From Sacculina carcini (lineage: Eukaryota > Arthropoda > Thecostraca > Sacculinidae), in NCBI GenBank assembly GCA_916048095.2, contig OU696578.1, forward strand, positions 3,888,906 to 3,952,905: a stretch of DNA of 64,000 bases, read 5' to 3'. This document shows, one piece after another, positions 33,190-43,346 of this stretch; position 1 is the first letter of the stretch; each line of letters opens with the position of its first letter. A program made the translations under genes and the position numbers. The notes under the pieces are model-generated. The model was not told where the DNA came from and did not search any database. It saw only the letters and a list, made by a program, of their open reading frames with translations.

Positions 33190-33826
33190 GGCGATTTATG
33201 TTAGTTTATTAGTGTTGTTGTTTGTGTGCGTTGGCGTGCTTGTGTGGTTCGCTTTGCTGGATTTTGATTGGCTGTTGCGGTGATGGCGTAGTAGCTCAAT
33301 AAAAAAGCAGAAATTGTACTGGAAAATGTTGTTGTGCTACTGGCTAACTTCGCCAAAGCAACACAGATGCTGTAGTTTCAGTTATATATTACCATACATC
33401 AACAGTACATAACAACACATAACAATACATCATAAAATCATGTACAATACAGAACATACAAGTAAAAATAGGCGCAGCGGGCCACAGTGTATATACGCGC
33501 AGCGAGCAACAATGTTGCGTAAGCCCAGTGCACACAAGTAAAATAACGTACAACTACAAAATGAAGAAAAGGGCGACAATCCCAGACAGAGGTGTAGTCA
33601 CACTCTGAAAAGGGCCATGGGCTAATATCTAAAGCAATACTAGTGATATTTGCCTTAGCGGAAGGACAACGAGTGAGCGAACAGTAGGAATACACACTTC
33701 ACTCTAGCGTTGTGCAATACCCGAGTGACATAATACACCAAACTACCGAGACACAGAGAGTAGCTCTGCCAGACTCGAAATGTTTAGCTTATCCGCCATT
33801 GATACGAAACACAGGCGCCTTTTTAT
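33190..33826 (-). ncRNA. putative heat-shock-promoter transcript unit (copy A)
   Basis: On the minus strand a heat-shock element (33856-33873) and a TATA box (33820-33827) face leftwards, and an AATAAA occurs at 33205-33210, bounding a possible transcript of about 0.6 kb. Open frames exist (an 85-codon one at 33438-33695, conserved in copy B) but it starts with GTG and has no ATG; the ATG frame MADKLNISSLAELL lies at or before the expected start site. A non-coding RNA or a first exon is more likely than a small protein. Transcription itself is inferred, not seen. Confidence 0.35.
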
Positions 33827-33873
33827 ACGTACACACATGACGTATAATCGCGTGGTTCTAGAACATTCTCGAA
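33820..33873 (-). promoter_or_regulatory. heat-shock element plus TATA box (copy A)
   Basis: 33856-33873 reads TTCtaGAAcaTTCtcGAA: four alternating NGAAN/NTTCN pentamers in perfect phase, the consensus HSF binding site. About 29 bp further on the minus strand is GTATAAAAAGG (TATA, 33820-33827). The spacing matches classic heat-shock promoters. Confidence 0.7.
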
Positions 33874-33875
33874 CC

Positions 33876-34905
33876 GGTGCGCATACCAAATATACGGTAT
33901 GACTCCGCTCTGTGCTTGCAAACGCTGTTACTAAGTGCGTGAACAAATGTCAGCACTCTCAGATGCTCTAAATTTACCAATTAAATTTAGCACCGGACAA
34001 ACGCTAGTCACTAGGCACAAAGCATATAACACAAAACATCGAAACATGAATCACGCAAAATCAACGCAAATACACAACGCAAGTACGGTAACGCAAAGTT
34101 ATAACAGAAAATTCACGTTACACCAAATCAAAAGGAATTAAATTACTCGAAAAACAAATCACAAGTAAGCACAAAACTATACAGATGTGTACGCCACAAT
34201 GCGATGGGGAGAGACGCGGAGTATGTGTTGAGTGACGCGTATAGTTTTCGGCGTATTGCAAGTGATTTGCTGTAGGTGTGCTGTGGATTTGATAGAAAAA
34301 GTCACCTGAAAATGGCCTGAAAAAGCCAAAAATGACAATAATTTTTCCTAAAATATATCTACACCCTGCCACCTTGGACATGCAGTTTTCGGGCCCGATA
34401 CAGCGGGAAGTACGCAATTTTGACTTGGATCGCGTGGTTGTTTCACTTGTAGCGTCTATTACAGCTGTATTTGGAGTATAATTTGGGTATTTAATTGAAA
34501 CATTTGTATCACCAAGAAATAATTCGAATAATTGTTGAAGAAAAACTCATTATTGTAAGATAAATTTCAAATTCAAAATATAAAAATAATATTATTACAA
34601 TTATAATTTACAATTATGATTATAATTTTTTTACAATTATTGTAATCTTGATCTCAAATTATGATAAATGTTAACCTATTAGAAACTCTAGTTAAGACCT
34701 CTCTGACTGAGCCGATACATTAGCATAACACGTGCCTTCTCCCCCTCTCCAGGGATGAACGAAGGGTAGGCGTCCTATCGGTTCAAGCAATATACCGAAA
34801 GACACTCCGCATTTCCCTTCCTTCCAGCAGGACAACAAACTAAGACCAGGTGAACACACACAAGCTCTTTTAAGTCTATCGAACTAATTGAGGATAATAT
34901 ATGCA
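33876..34905. other. no gene recognised
   Basis: Unique-looking, AT-rich DNA after the end of the duplication, with a very AT-rich stretch at 34540-34660. No coding or RNA feature seen. Confidence 0.45.
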
Positions 34906-35181
34906 CAGTGGCGGATCCAGGGGGAACTCTTAGGTCTGAAATTGCCCAAAATGTTTCCATCAACTCCTCATAACAAGAGATTCACTAAATGAGGTCAATA
35001 AAATATATTTCTGTATAATTTGTTGATATATGCATTATCGCAAAGAATATTCGCACATTATTGTGTGTGTAAATGTGTGTATATATCGTTGAGAAATGTC
35101 CCAAGTCATGATCTTCACACGCTGCCTAGTCACTCATATATAATTGAGCCCCCCCAATATTGCACTCTGGATCCGCTACTG
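34906..35181. mobile_element. small hAT-like MITE
   Basis: Left end CAGTGGCGGATCCAGGGGG, right end inverted CAGTAGCGGATCCAGAG. These ends are typical of non-autonomous hAT elements. No matching 8 bp target duplication was found, so the boundaries may be eroded. Adjacent DNA at 35224-35300 (CAGTGGCTGCGCCAAGGGG with a long C tract) looks like another such end. Confidence 0.6.
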
Positions 35182-35438
35182 GATCCGTGTGCAAACAACA
35201 TTGCCGCACATTGAGCACAAACACCAGTGGCTGCGCCAAGGGGTACCCGGCGGTGGGGGCTTCAGTCCCCCCTAAAATATGCCAAGACACCCCCCCCCCC
35301 TAAGCCAAGCCCCCAAGCCCGCTAAGCCTCCCAAATAATAATCATGAACATTAACATTTTTACCACTCTAAATGAAGCCTTATTGATCTAAATGCATGCC
35401 ATTTCATTTTAATTTAAATATGTTTCTATATTAATTAC

Positions 35439-35580
35439 AGTGTTCCCCGGTTATAAGAGAGTATTTCTTCGGGTCAATCTTCTATGCTTGACATGTACTT
35501 TTTCCCGGATATAAGATAATCCCGAGTATATGACACTTTTTCTCCAGTCCCGACAAGTCTCTTATATCCGGAGTACATTA
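35439..35580. mobile_element. short MITE with TA ends
   Basis: TACAGTGTTCCCCGGTTATA on the left and, inverted, TAATGTACTCCGGATATAAG on the right; both lead into AAGAGA. A Tc1/pogo-type MITE is suggested by the TA target and CAGTGTTCCC start. Related sequence occurs at 39310-39470. Confidence 0.55.
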
Positions 35581-35684
35581 CACCCTCCTTTGATTGTTAT
35601 TCAGTCTAATTCAATTCATTTCAATTGTGAAGTGTTTTTGCCATGTTTTGTTTAAACGTTAACGTATCATCGTATTTGATATTG

Positions 35685-35850
35685 AACATTCAGTCGGCTT
35701 AGTATTAGGGTGGAGCGTGTTATTCAGAATTAGTATGAGGGTGGAGCGAGGTAGCCTAGTATGAATACAGAAAATTTTGATAGTTACCAAACAACTATGC
35801 GACCATCTTCAGTCCCCAGCCTATCACTTGTGTCCGCAGAAGACTGGGTG
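35685..35850 (+). repeat. inverted repeat, left arm
   Basis: Inverted counterpart of 36886-37058 (shared GTTTGGTAACTAGCAAAATT-like and GGTGGAGCGAGGTAGCC sequence). A frame at 35761-36030 (MNTENFDSYQTTMRPSS) starts in this arm; no family recognised. Confidence 0.75.
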
Positions 35851-36032
35851 CCATCAGTTAGGTATGAGCTGTCGGAAATGATGAGCGAGAATGTTTGGAG
35901 TGAATTACTTATTGCTGCCGATGATTTGTCAAATCAGTCGGGATACATATCGATACTAATTCAGGTAGGAAGCGATCTGCTCCTAGACCTGCTTGTACAC
36001 TTCGATGAATTCATCTACTTTAATTATTAATT

Positions 36033-36243
36033 ATTAATTACAGGCAAATCCAGTAGCATGGGAAGAGTGCAAGCACATTTACCACCCTAAGGTGGCCCCA
36101 TGTACCGGAAGCGCCCTAAAGATTCAGAGAGAAAGAGAGTTCGAAAAGAAAAAAGGCTAGAAAGAGAGTTGGAAAAAAACAATAAATAATAAACCATCAT
36201 CCGATAACAATCCATAATGTCACTCCGCCCACGTTCCTCAATA
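36033..36243 (-). mobile_element. LINE 3' end, severely 5'-truncated
   Basis: Matches the last ~210 bp of the LINE at 39713-41455, beginning after a TTAATTATTAATTACAGGC junction. Inserted between the arms of the inverted repeat. Confidence 0.8.
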
Positions 36244-36574
36244 AATTAATATAATATTGTTTTGCTTTGGTACTAACTGTGCAGAAGTATACTAAGTATG
36301 ATAAATTGACTATTGTGGGAAACCAGCGAGCAATAGATAGGTTTCATGCTCTACAAAAACTGAGTGATTGCGGTGCTATGTTTGACTTCTTGTACTGTTC
36401 TCAACATCGTAATTTACAAAAAGTGTGTGCACCGCTTTAAATGTTCTTCTGAACAATAATTGTTGTGACAGACATTCATCTACATTTAATCAGAGAGAAA
36501 TTGAAGCGAAAACGTTCCACATTGTCTCGTGTATAGTGGTTGCATGTTTGTGCTGTGACATTTTCCATGCCTGT
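36244..36574. other. no gene recognised
   Basis: Spacer inside the inverted-repeat structure. Short frames only. Confidence 0.4.
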
Positions 36575-36880
36575 GTGGTTTTATAATATATTCAGTTATT
36601 CCATTTGCAATTGTATTTGAAGCTTTATATGTTGGGCACATGATTTTTCAAGTCAGAAGAACCGGAATGCCAGTCAAACACCCTCATTAACACATAGCAA
36701 CGCGTATCGCCCGTATGAGTTAATCACTGGAACCGATGACGTCATACTTTCGTGAAACGGCCTGTATCAACGCCACCTAGATACTAGGTATCTAGGTGGT
36801 GTTGCCTGTATCTAGGTGGCGTTGGTGAGGCGCCCTCAATCGATGACGTTATACTTTCGTGAACGGGCCTGTATCCTATG
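36575..36880. mobile_element. rearranged fragment of the CAGGCCC-type TIR element
   Basis: 36575-36760 is similar to 4690-4880 in reverse, including the end GACGTCATACTTTCGTGAAA. It is followed by a tight palindrome (CCACCTAGATAC/TAGGTATCTAGGTGG) and then another end GACGTTATACTTTCGTGAAC at 36843-36866. It looks like two element ends joined head to head. Confidence 0.7.
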
Positions 36881-36885
36881 AACGG

Positions 36886-37058
36886 GCAAGTCCTCTGCGG
36901 AGACAAGTGATAGGCTGGTGGACTGAAGATGGTCGCATAGTTGTTTGGTAACTAGCAAAATTTTCTGTATTGATACTAGGCTACCTCGCTCCACCCTCAT
37001 ACTAATTCTGATTACCACGCTTCACCCTAATACTTGTCCGACTGAAAATTCAATATCA
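36886..37058 (-). repeat. inverted repeat, right arm
   Basis: Reverse complement of 35685-35850 with a few differences. Confidence 0.75.
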
Positions 37059-37061
37059 AAT

Positions 37062-37510
37062 ACAACAACAACAGCAACAAGAACATGAATTAAATATAGC
37101 GCCAAATATACGATGGTACGATGACAGGATGAGATAAAAATTGAACAGGCGTATATACCATAGAAAAACACGAAATCATTCAACAGGGAGAGGAAGACTC
37201 AACAAGATGTACATGCAGAGCAGAAGAGAAGGATCGAAGTGAAGGTGATGACCGGATAGGAGAAGGCAAGGATTTATACTGACGAGGAGCAAAGAAGTAG
37301 AAAGATTTCGCCGACCAAAACTGCTCGATGACAGTGAAGAGAGTGAAGACGACGACCTGAGTGTTGAGATTTATACAGTAGAGAGAGGAGGTAAGAAGGA
37401 GAGGATGGTGAGCGGATAATTTTAAAGATAAGACAGCACAGTTTATAGTCAATCCGAGCCTGAACAGGAAGCCAGCCAAGTATATGTATAGCAATGTTAG
37501 CATATGCATG
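37062..37510 (-). mobile_element. CR1/L2-like LINE 3' fragment
   Basis: Minus-strand frame 37509-37180 ends with FYFFAPRQYKSLPSPIRSSP, a typical LINE C-terminal motif, and the 3' tail is (TTG)n (CAACAACAA on the plus strand at 37062-37080). Same style as the LINE at 614-1643. Confidence 0.75.
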
Positions 37511-37689
37511 ATGATGATGATACGTGTATTATCAGGCCATGAGAAAAGGCATGAGCACGTTGTTGCAACAATATAATAACGAAAGACATGACGGGTAAAA
37601 AATACAATACATACACTAATAAAAACACATTAATAATTATTAATGACTAGACGATACAAATACAATACAAGTATAACACCATACAATTG

Positions 37690-38868
37690 CACTACCCAAT
37701 TAAATATTCTTAAATAAATTATGCCACACTTTCGCACTTGCAATCTTCAAGCAGACCGCAAGGGATTTGCCAGCGAAACTGCAGTCGTCTTCCAGCTGTT
37801 GGAGGTATGTTTTCGTGAGAGCACCTCCCACTCTGAGCGGCTCTGAGGCTTTGTTGGCGGGCGCACACACAAGGGCCAGTGGCGTATTCGGGTGGGTGAC
37901 AGCGTGACGGAGCAGAGCGATGCGTAGACGGCGTATCATCTGGCTGACAGGTCGACTCGCAGATTTATTGTAGAGCACGTCGTTGGATACCAGCTGTGGG
38001 TAGCCGAGATTGCAGCAATACCGGAGCAATGCGCGATGACCGGCGTCGACTTCGCTAGACAAACTGCCAGACAACACCTATGTGTCGCTTGCGTACAACA
38101 GAACAGGCTCAACACATGCCCTGAACAGTTGCACTTTCTCCGATATTGCTGCTGATGATGTCCAAAATCCGTGGAGTTTCCGTGCAGCAATCCACGCCAG
38201 TGCTCTTCTTCGTCTGAACGCCGACCGACTGTCCTTCAGCTGAATGCCCAGATAGGCAAAGTCCTCGCAGACGTCAATGCGGTCTCCGTTCGAAGACAGA
38301 ATGTTGTCACAGTTCTGCACACCCACTAGCAGCACCTTGCACTTGGAGGCATTGAGCTGCAGACCCACAGACGCGGCGGCCGCCTCCAGTCTGGCCAGCT
38401 ATTTTTGAGCGTCGGCGATGTTGTCCGACAGCAGCGCCAGATCGTCGGCATAGGCCAGAGCTGCAAGCTTCACCGCAGGTCGCCGCTGACAGAGCCGTCT
38501 TCTCACAGTGAATGCCTGCTCCTGCCGGATGCTACACCTCATGATGTAGTCCATGACTACAACGAACAAGTACGGTGCGAGAGTGTCACCTTGTAGTACA
38601 CCGCTTGACGTCTCAAACTGCTCGGTGTACTCGCTGCCGACCCTGACCTGTGCTACGGTGTTGGTGTAGAGGCTCATTATGGCGCTGACCAGTTTGTTGT
38701 CGACTCCGTAGGCGAGCAAGATGGACTGCAATGACCCACGGTTTACTCGATCGAAAGCTTTGAAAAAGTCGACAAACACAACACACAGTGACTTTTTTCT
38801 CGTGCGACAGGTGTCTCTACAAACACGAAGTGTGGCAATGCATAGCATATATAGCAATGTTATGTATA
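37690..38868 (-). pseudogene. non-LTR reverse transcriptase with two internal stops
   Basis: Three consecutive minus-strand frames in one register: 38857-38399 (FVDFFKAFDRVNRGSLQSIL, GVLQGDTLAPYLFVVVMDY, catalytic LAYADDLALLSD), 38368-38078 (SVGLQLNASKCKVLLVG, YLGIQLKD) and 38077-37700 (DAGHRALLRYCCNLGYPQL, ending VWHNLFKNI). Stops near 38399 and 38078 separate them, so nonsense changes rather than frameshifts inactivated it. The LQGDTLAPYLF box is found in a group of invertebrate LINEs; clade not certain. The 5' end with endonuclease is missing. Confidence 0.85.
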
Positions 38869-39010
38869 TCTTTATTAAACATGAATATTAAATATTTTAA
38901 TATTTTTATCATATATTATGTGATTAATAATATTTTTATCATATATTATGTGATTAATAATATTTTTATCATATATATGTGATTAATAATATTTTATTAT
39001 ATCAGATTGT
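38868..39010. repeat. AT-rich minisatellite, three ~30 bp units
   Basis: Tandem copies containing TTATCATATATTATGTGATT and AATAATATT. Confidence 0.9.
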
Positions 39011-39574
39011 TAATAATTTCGTTATTAACATAATTAAGCTAGGACACGAGCAGTGAACAATATACACTAAGCCGTGCACTATACATCCCAGTGGCTTCCA
39101 AACATTCTGTAGGTGGCTCCAATCATGCACCACGTGTCACAAACGCGAACACATTATCTGAAATATACATGTGCTATATGAAAGTACAGTGAATATAAAG
39201 GTGAGATGTTGTGAGGCTTAAAGAGATATAGCTAATGTGATTGAATTTTCTATAAGATTAGTAAACACTGATCTAAGATAAACAGGTGAAATTAATTAAA
39301 TTTAACTAATTAATTACCTTATTTTCCTGTGTATAAGATAACCTTTTTGGTCTAAATATTACTTGAAATATAGTGCATTCTTACATACAGTCTATTATAC
39401 CCATATGTAGTTTTTTTTAGAAATGTTGCTCAAAAATTGAATGTCTCTTAAACACGGAGAATATGGTAAGTAAAATTAAAAAAGTTGACATTCCGCCCGC
39501 CCCCGGCCAGCTTTTTGCTGTGATTTGAGCCAAGCGTGTGATTTGTGTGTGTCATAATATTCGACTAACAATTG
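39011..39574. other. no gene recognised
   Basis: AT-rich DNA; 39310-39470 resembles the MITE ends at 35439-35580. Confidence 0.4.
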
Positions 39575-39712
39575 TTGCACACAAACAACAACAATAATAA
39601 ACTAACAGAAATCGCCGAGCCAAAACATCACCTTCTAAATTATTCATACAAACACACACGCACACACACTGAACACACACGTACACACACATAACAGTAT
39701 ATATATATATAT
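39575..39712 (-). repeat. duplication copy C, outer part
   Basis: Reverse complement of about 33095-33240 in copy A. The rest of copy C continues at 41477, beyond a LINE insertion. Confidence 0.85.
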
Positions 39713-41455
39713 TATTATTATTATTATTAATTACAGGCAAATCCAGTAGCATGGGAAGAGTGCAAGCACTATTACCACCCTAAGGTGGCCCCATGTACCG
39801 GAAGCGCCCAAAAGATTCAGAGAGAAAGAGAGTTCGAAGAGAAAAAAGTCTAGAAAGAGAGTTGGAAAGGAAATAATAAATAAATAACAATAAATAATAA
39901 ACCATCATCCGATAACAATCCATAATGTCACTCCGCCCACGTTCCTCAATAAATAATAACAATCAACAATAAATATGTGATTCATTAAAAAACAGCCATC
40001 AATAAATAAGAATAAATATTAATAAATAAGTAATAAATAACAATCAAGAACAATACATATGATTCAAATAAGAAACATCCAACAATAAATATAAATATGA
40101 TTCAATAAGTAACAACAACACAAATAAATATGATTCAATAAACAATAACACCAATAAATATGATTCAATAAACAACAACAACAATCAATATGATTCAATA
40201 AACAGCAACAACAATAAATATGATTCAATAAACAACAAAAACAATAAATATGATTCAATAAACAGCAACAACAATAAATATGATTCAATAAACAACAACA
40301 ACAATAAATATGACTCAATAAACAGCAGCAACAATAAATATGATTTAATAAACAACAACAGCCAACACTGAGTAAAAGTATAATTAAATAAATAACAACA
40401 ACCAATAATAAATAGTAATAAATAGATATTAAAATAGGAATAAATATAAATAAATAGAAAATAAATAACAATAAGCATGAATAAATAACAATAAATATGA
40501 ATAAATATACAGTTAATAAGACTCAACAGTCAATTCCGCTCTTTCAGTAGCATTTCATTTACTTTGGCCTTGAATTTGTTCAAATTGTTCTGCGAGAAAG
40601 CCTCCTCCTTCAACGTGTTCCAAGTAGACACAGTGGCCGGAAGAAAGCAACGTTGGAATTGTTTTGTACGACAACGAATTGGAGCCATGCACTGGGAATG
40701 TTGTTTGGATGTAAACCGTGTGCTTCTTGCTGCCACGAAATCATCAGGAATTGACTTGACTTGCTCATCGGATGAAGGTCGTTGAGCTTGATCTTGTACA
40801 GCATGCACACGCTGCTGACCTTTCGACGATGGCAAAGATCACCAAGAACCAAGTCACCACAGAGGAACTTGCAAGTTCTAACAACTCTGTTGATGAGATT
40901 GAGGTGACAATCCGCAGCAGAAGACCACACGGGGGCGCAGTACTCCAGAATTGGCAAAATGAAACAGCGAAAACAACTTTTTGAGATTGTGCTGCTACCG
41001 AACATCCGATATGCCTTTCTTATAATTCCCAGTTTCCGCGATGCCGAACAAACTAGCTTCCGAATGTGACTCTCAAACGTCAGCTTTGAGTCTACATGTA
41101 CTCCCAATATTTTGAGCTCATCACACACGTTGAGTTGGGCGTCATTTATGAGGATAGCTCCATGTGAAGGCTGAACGGTACGTGACCTAGAAACCAACAA
41201 GCATATAGATTTCGAAGTGTTCAGCATCATATTCCACCTCTCACACCACTTCAGGACGCTGCTGAGATCGTCGTTGACCGTTTGACGCACCTGTGGTCTG
41301 TCCGAAGGAGATGAAATTACAGCCATCAAGGTGATATCATCAGCATATCCATATACAGGGTTGCGTGTGGTTGTGTACAGGTCAGCGGTGTAAATGTTGA
41401 ACAAAATAGGACCCAACACACTTCCCTGCGGGACACCGGACGCAATGCTCTGCTC
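39713..41455 (-). mobile_element. Jockey/CR1-like LINE, copy 2, inserted in duplication copy C
   Basis: The frame 41419-40610 gives MLGPILFNIYTADLYTTTRN, catalytic GYADDITLM, a KILGVHVDSKLTFESHIRK thumb motif and FILPILEYCAPVWSSA; the C-terminal end lies in another frame (40835-40530). The 3' UTR has seven units of a ~30 bp tandem repeat (about 40130-40340), and the 3' end joins a (TAA)n tail at 39713-39735. It is truncated at the 5' side inside RT. It interrupts copy C between sequences that are contiguous in copies A and B. Confidence 0.88.
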
Positions 41456-41476
41456 CGGTTATAGTCATACTATAGC

Positions 41477-42974
41477 TCCGGTTATAGTTATACGCTGCGA
41501 ACTTATAAGGTCACCGACACTCAATCATATTTGTTACTAGTAATACATAATAAGTACTTGGAAAATATATATAGAAAATGTTATATTGTTTAGAATTTTA
41601 CTACGTCATATTTTGACTGGTTTTTAAGATATTTTGGTAGTCCTTGTTCAGTCCGTGGGCCTCGTATTTGAGACCCCTGATTTTAACGTATGTCTCTGCA
41701 CGAGTCTGCGATGTAGTGCTGTATAATATGTATGTACGTGTGTGTGTGTTATTTTGGTGTGACTCTGTTGTTTAAATCAATTAGTTTTGGAGTCACTGGG
41801 GTGTTATTTACTCGTGAGTGTCACGTGAAAAAAGTAATTGGTTTCTAGCTCTATGATTGGTCGTGCTGGCCATCTCGCCACAAATAGGTCGCAACATTTG
41901 TTACCGCGGAAAATAAAAACCTGAATGCAGAAAGTATTGTTTATTAATGTTGCGGATGGAATCAACATTTAGACGTCAATACTTTCTCAACACCGTGTTC
42001 AATGTGCCAAATTCACTCATTCATTCTCAATTCAGCTGGTTACGAATCAACGTCTGATGAGTGATAGCGAGTGATATTGAGGATTTCGGCTGTAACACAA
42101 GTATATGGCAGCTAGTGGTACGTCAGATGTTGCACGTGACTGATGTTGTTCACATGCCTGTACCAGAACTTGCCAGATGATGTTCTGTGTGGATTAAACG
42201 TTCTGGACTATATCACTGTGGCGATTCATTAGTGGCCACAGACTGATGAAGGATGTTATATTGTTCATTGGCTTGTGGCTGTGTATAACTCTCCAAAGGC
42301 TGCGCGTAACAGTTGAACTGTTGCTGGCATATTTCATCAGTCGGAGCACAACTTCCCTGGGACTGGTCGTAGTGGGAGAATTGCTGCTGGCTGTTTGCAT
42401 GTGGCATTTGATAACTGCTCACATTTTGCTGCAAGTAGTTTGACTGTTCCTGATCGTTTGATTGTGGAGGAGCCGCCAGTTGCTGCACATAATACTCAGT
42501 CACAAGTTGATAATTTGCCTCTGGCAATACATAACTTGCCAGAGGCTGTACGTAATAGATGAGCTCTTGTTGGACATTTGTCTGAGGAGACTGGGGCGTC
42601 CCCAGAGGCTGCTCCAAGCTGTTATAGCACTGATGTTGGTCACTTGTTTGTGTCTCACCAGGACTTTCCGAAGTGTTGTTCAACTGCTGTTCATTTGTAT
42701 GAGGCCGGTCATAGCTGGACATATTCTGCCCGTAACAGCCGAGTTGTTGATAATCTGACTGTGCTGTTAAATATTCTTCAAGAGAATACACGTAGCAGTT
42801 GAACTGCTGCTGAAGGCTTGCTGGTGGCATCGCATATCCCACCAGAAACTGTGAGTTGTCATAGTTGAGTTGCTGCTCACTCGAATATGACACATCGTAG
42901 TTCTTCTGGGTATGATCGTAATTGGTAAGCTGTTGTTGCTTGTTGGCTCGTAGCGGTTCATGTGTAGGAATTGA
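41477..42974 (-). repeat. duplication copy C, inner part
   Basis: Reverse complement of about 31570-33080 in copy A: spacer, poly(A) signal, 3' UTR and 3' third of the Tyr/Gln-rich gene. It ends abruptly against an LTR fragment at about 42974. Confidence 0.9.
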
Positions 42975-42977
42975 CAT
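42213..42977 (-). pseudogene. Tyr/Gln-rich repeat protein, copy C (5'-truncated)
   Basis: A 254-codon frame matching the last third of copy A (for example SLEEYLTAQSDYQQLGCYGQ and ASYVLPEANYQLVTEYYVQ). Upstream repeats are missing because the gene is cut by an LTR. The apparent start codon, ATGTC, is supplied by the LTR sequence, not by the gene. A stop (TGA at 42213) replaces the AGA Arg codon of copy A, shortening the C-terminus. It shows more substitutions than A versus B, so this copy is older. Confidence 0.85.
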
Positions 42978-43097
42978 TTAAACAACAACAAGCATTTCTG
43001 ATCACACACTTGTTAATGCAAATTTAGGAAAACACAATAAGACAAAGTTAAATAAGCGTATAAATTAACTGAAATGAACATACACGAATACGCCACA
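42977..43097 (-). repeat. LTR start of CsRn1-type element, inverted fragment
   Basis: On the minus strand it begins TGTGGCGTATTCGTG directly after a polypurine tract (TGAGGGGGGAGC) and runs 119 bp. Its last ~60 bp are the inverted copy of 43347-43406, the truncated start of the forward LTR. Confidence 0.8.
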
Positions 43098-43346
43098 GGA
43101 GCTCCCCCCTCAGATCAGGGCGAGAAGCGAACAGGCGGCTTTACCACTCGACCTGATCGGGTTGTGTAATGGTGTGGCGTGTTCGGGGTGTGTAATGTCG
43201 GCGGTTGAGGCGTCGGAACGCAGAACAGCGATTGGCCTTCCGACGACGGCTGAACGTCGTTGTGGATGAACGCTGGTCGCAAGCGGTCAATGCTCACGAC
43301 ATCCCCGCCGTTGCGCCCGATCGTGAAAGTTTTCGGAGTTATGTCA
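43098..43346 (-). pseudogene. integrase C-terminus of a CsRn1-type element, inverted
   Basis: Minus-strand frame with KTFTIGRNGGDVVSIDRLRP, AFIHNDVQPSSEG, HHYTTRSGRVVKPPVRFSP and a stop, followed by polypurine tract and LTR. This is the 3' end of pol in the same family style as the element at 6949-11731. Confidence 0.82.

Larger units (their letters stand above)
28515..33875 (+). repeat. 5.36 kb segmental duplication, copy A
   Basis: Collinear with 50261-55619 over its whole length, with small indels and scattered substitutions. It includes integrase remnant, LTR, Tyr/Gln-rich gene, poly(A) site, (AC)n tract and the heat-shock-type promoter block. The left break is inside integrase coding; the right break lies at the heat-shock element. 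Confidence 0.95.

Noticed and set aside
33438-33695. 85-codon minus-strand frame conserved in copies A and B
   Set aside because: It starts with GTG and contains no ATG; conservation is explained by the recent duplication.
33743-33799. Short ATG frame MADKLNISSLAELL next to the heat-shock promoter
   Set aside because: Only ~20 bp from the TATA box, so the ATG would lie at or before the transcription start. It could only matter as part of a longer, spliced gene, for which there is no evidence.
34906-35181. Complete hAT element with 8 bp target duplication
   Set aside because: The ends match as inverted repeats but the flanking 8 bp do not match, so only a MITE-like call is made.
40130-40340. 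Regular repeats with CRISPR-like spacing
   Set aside because: Units are contiguous T/A-rich tandem repeats in a LINE 3' UTR with no unique spacers; eukaryotic context.
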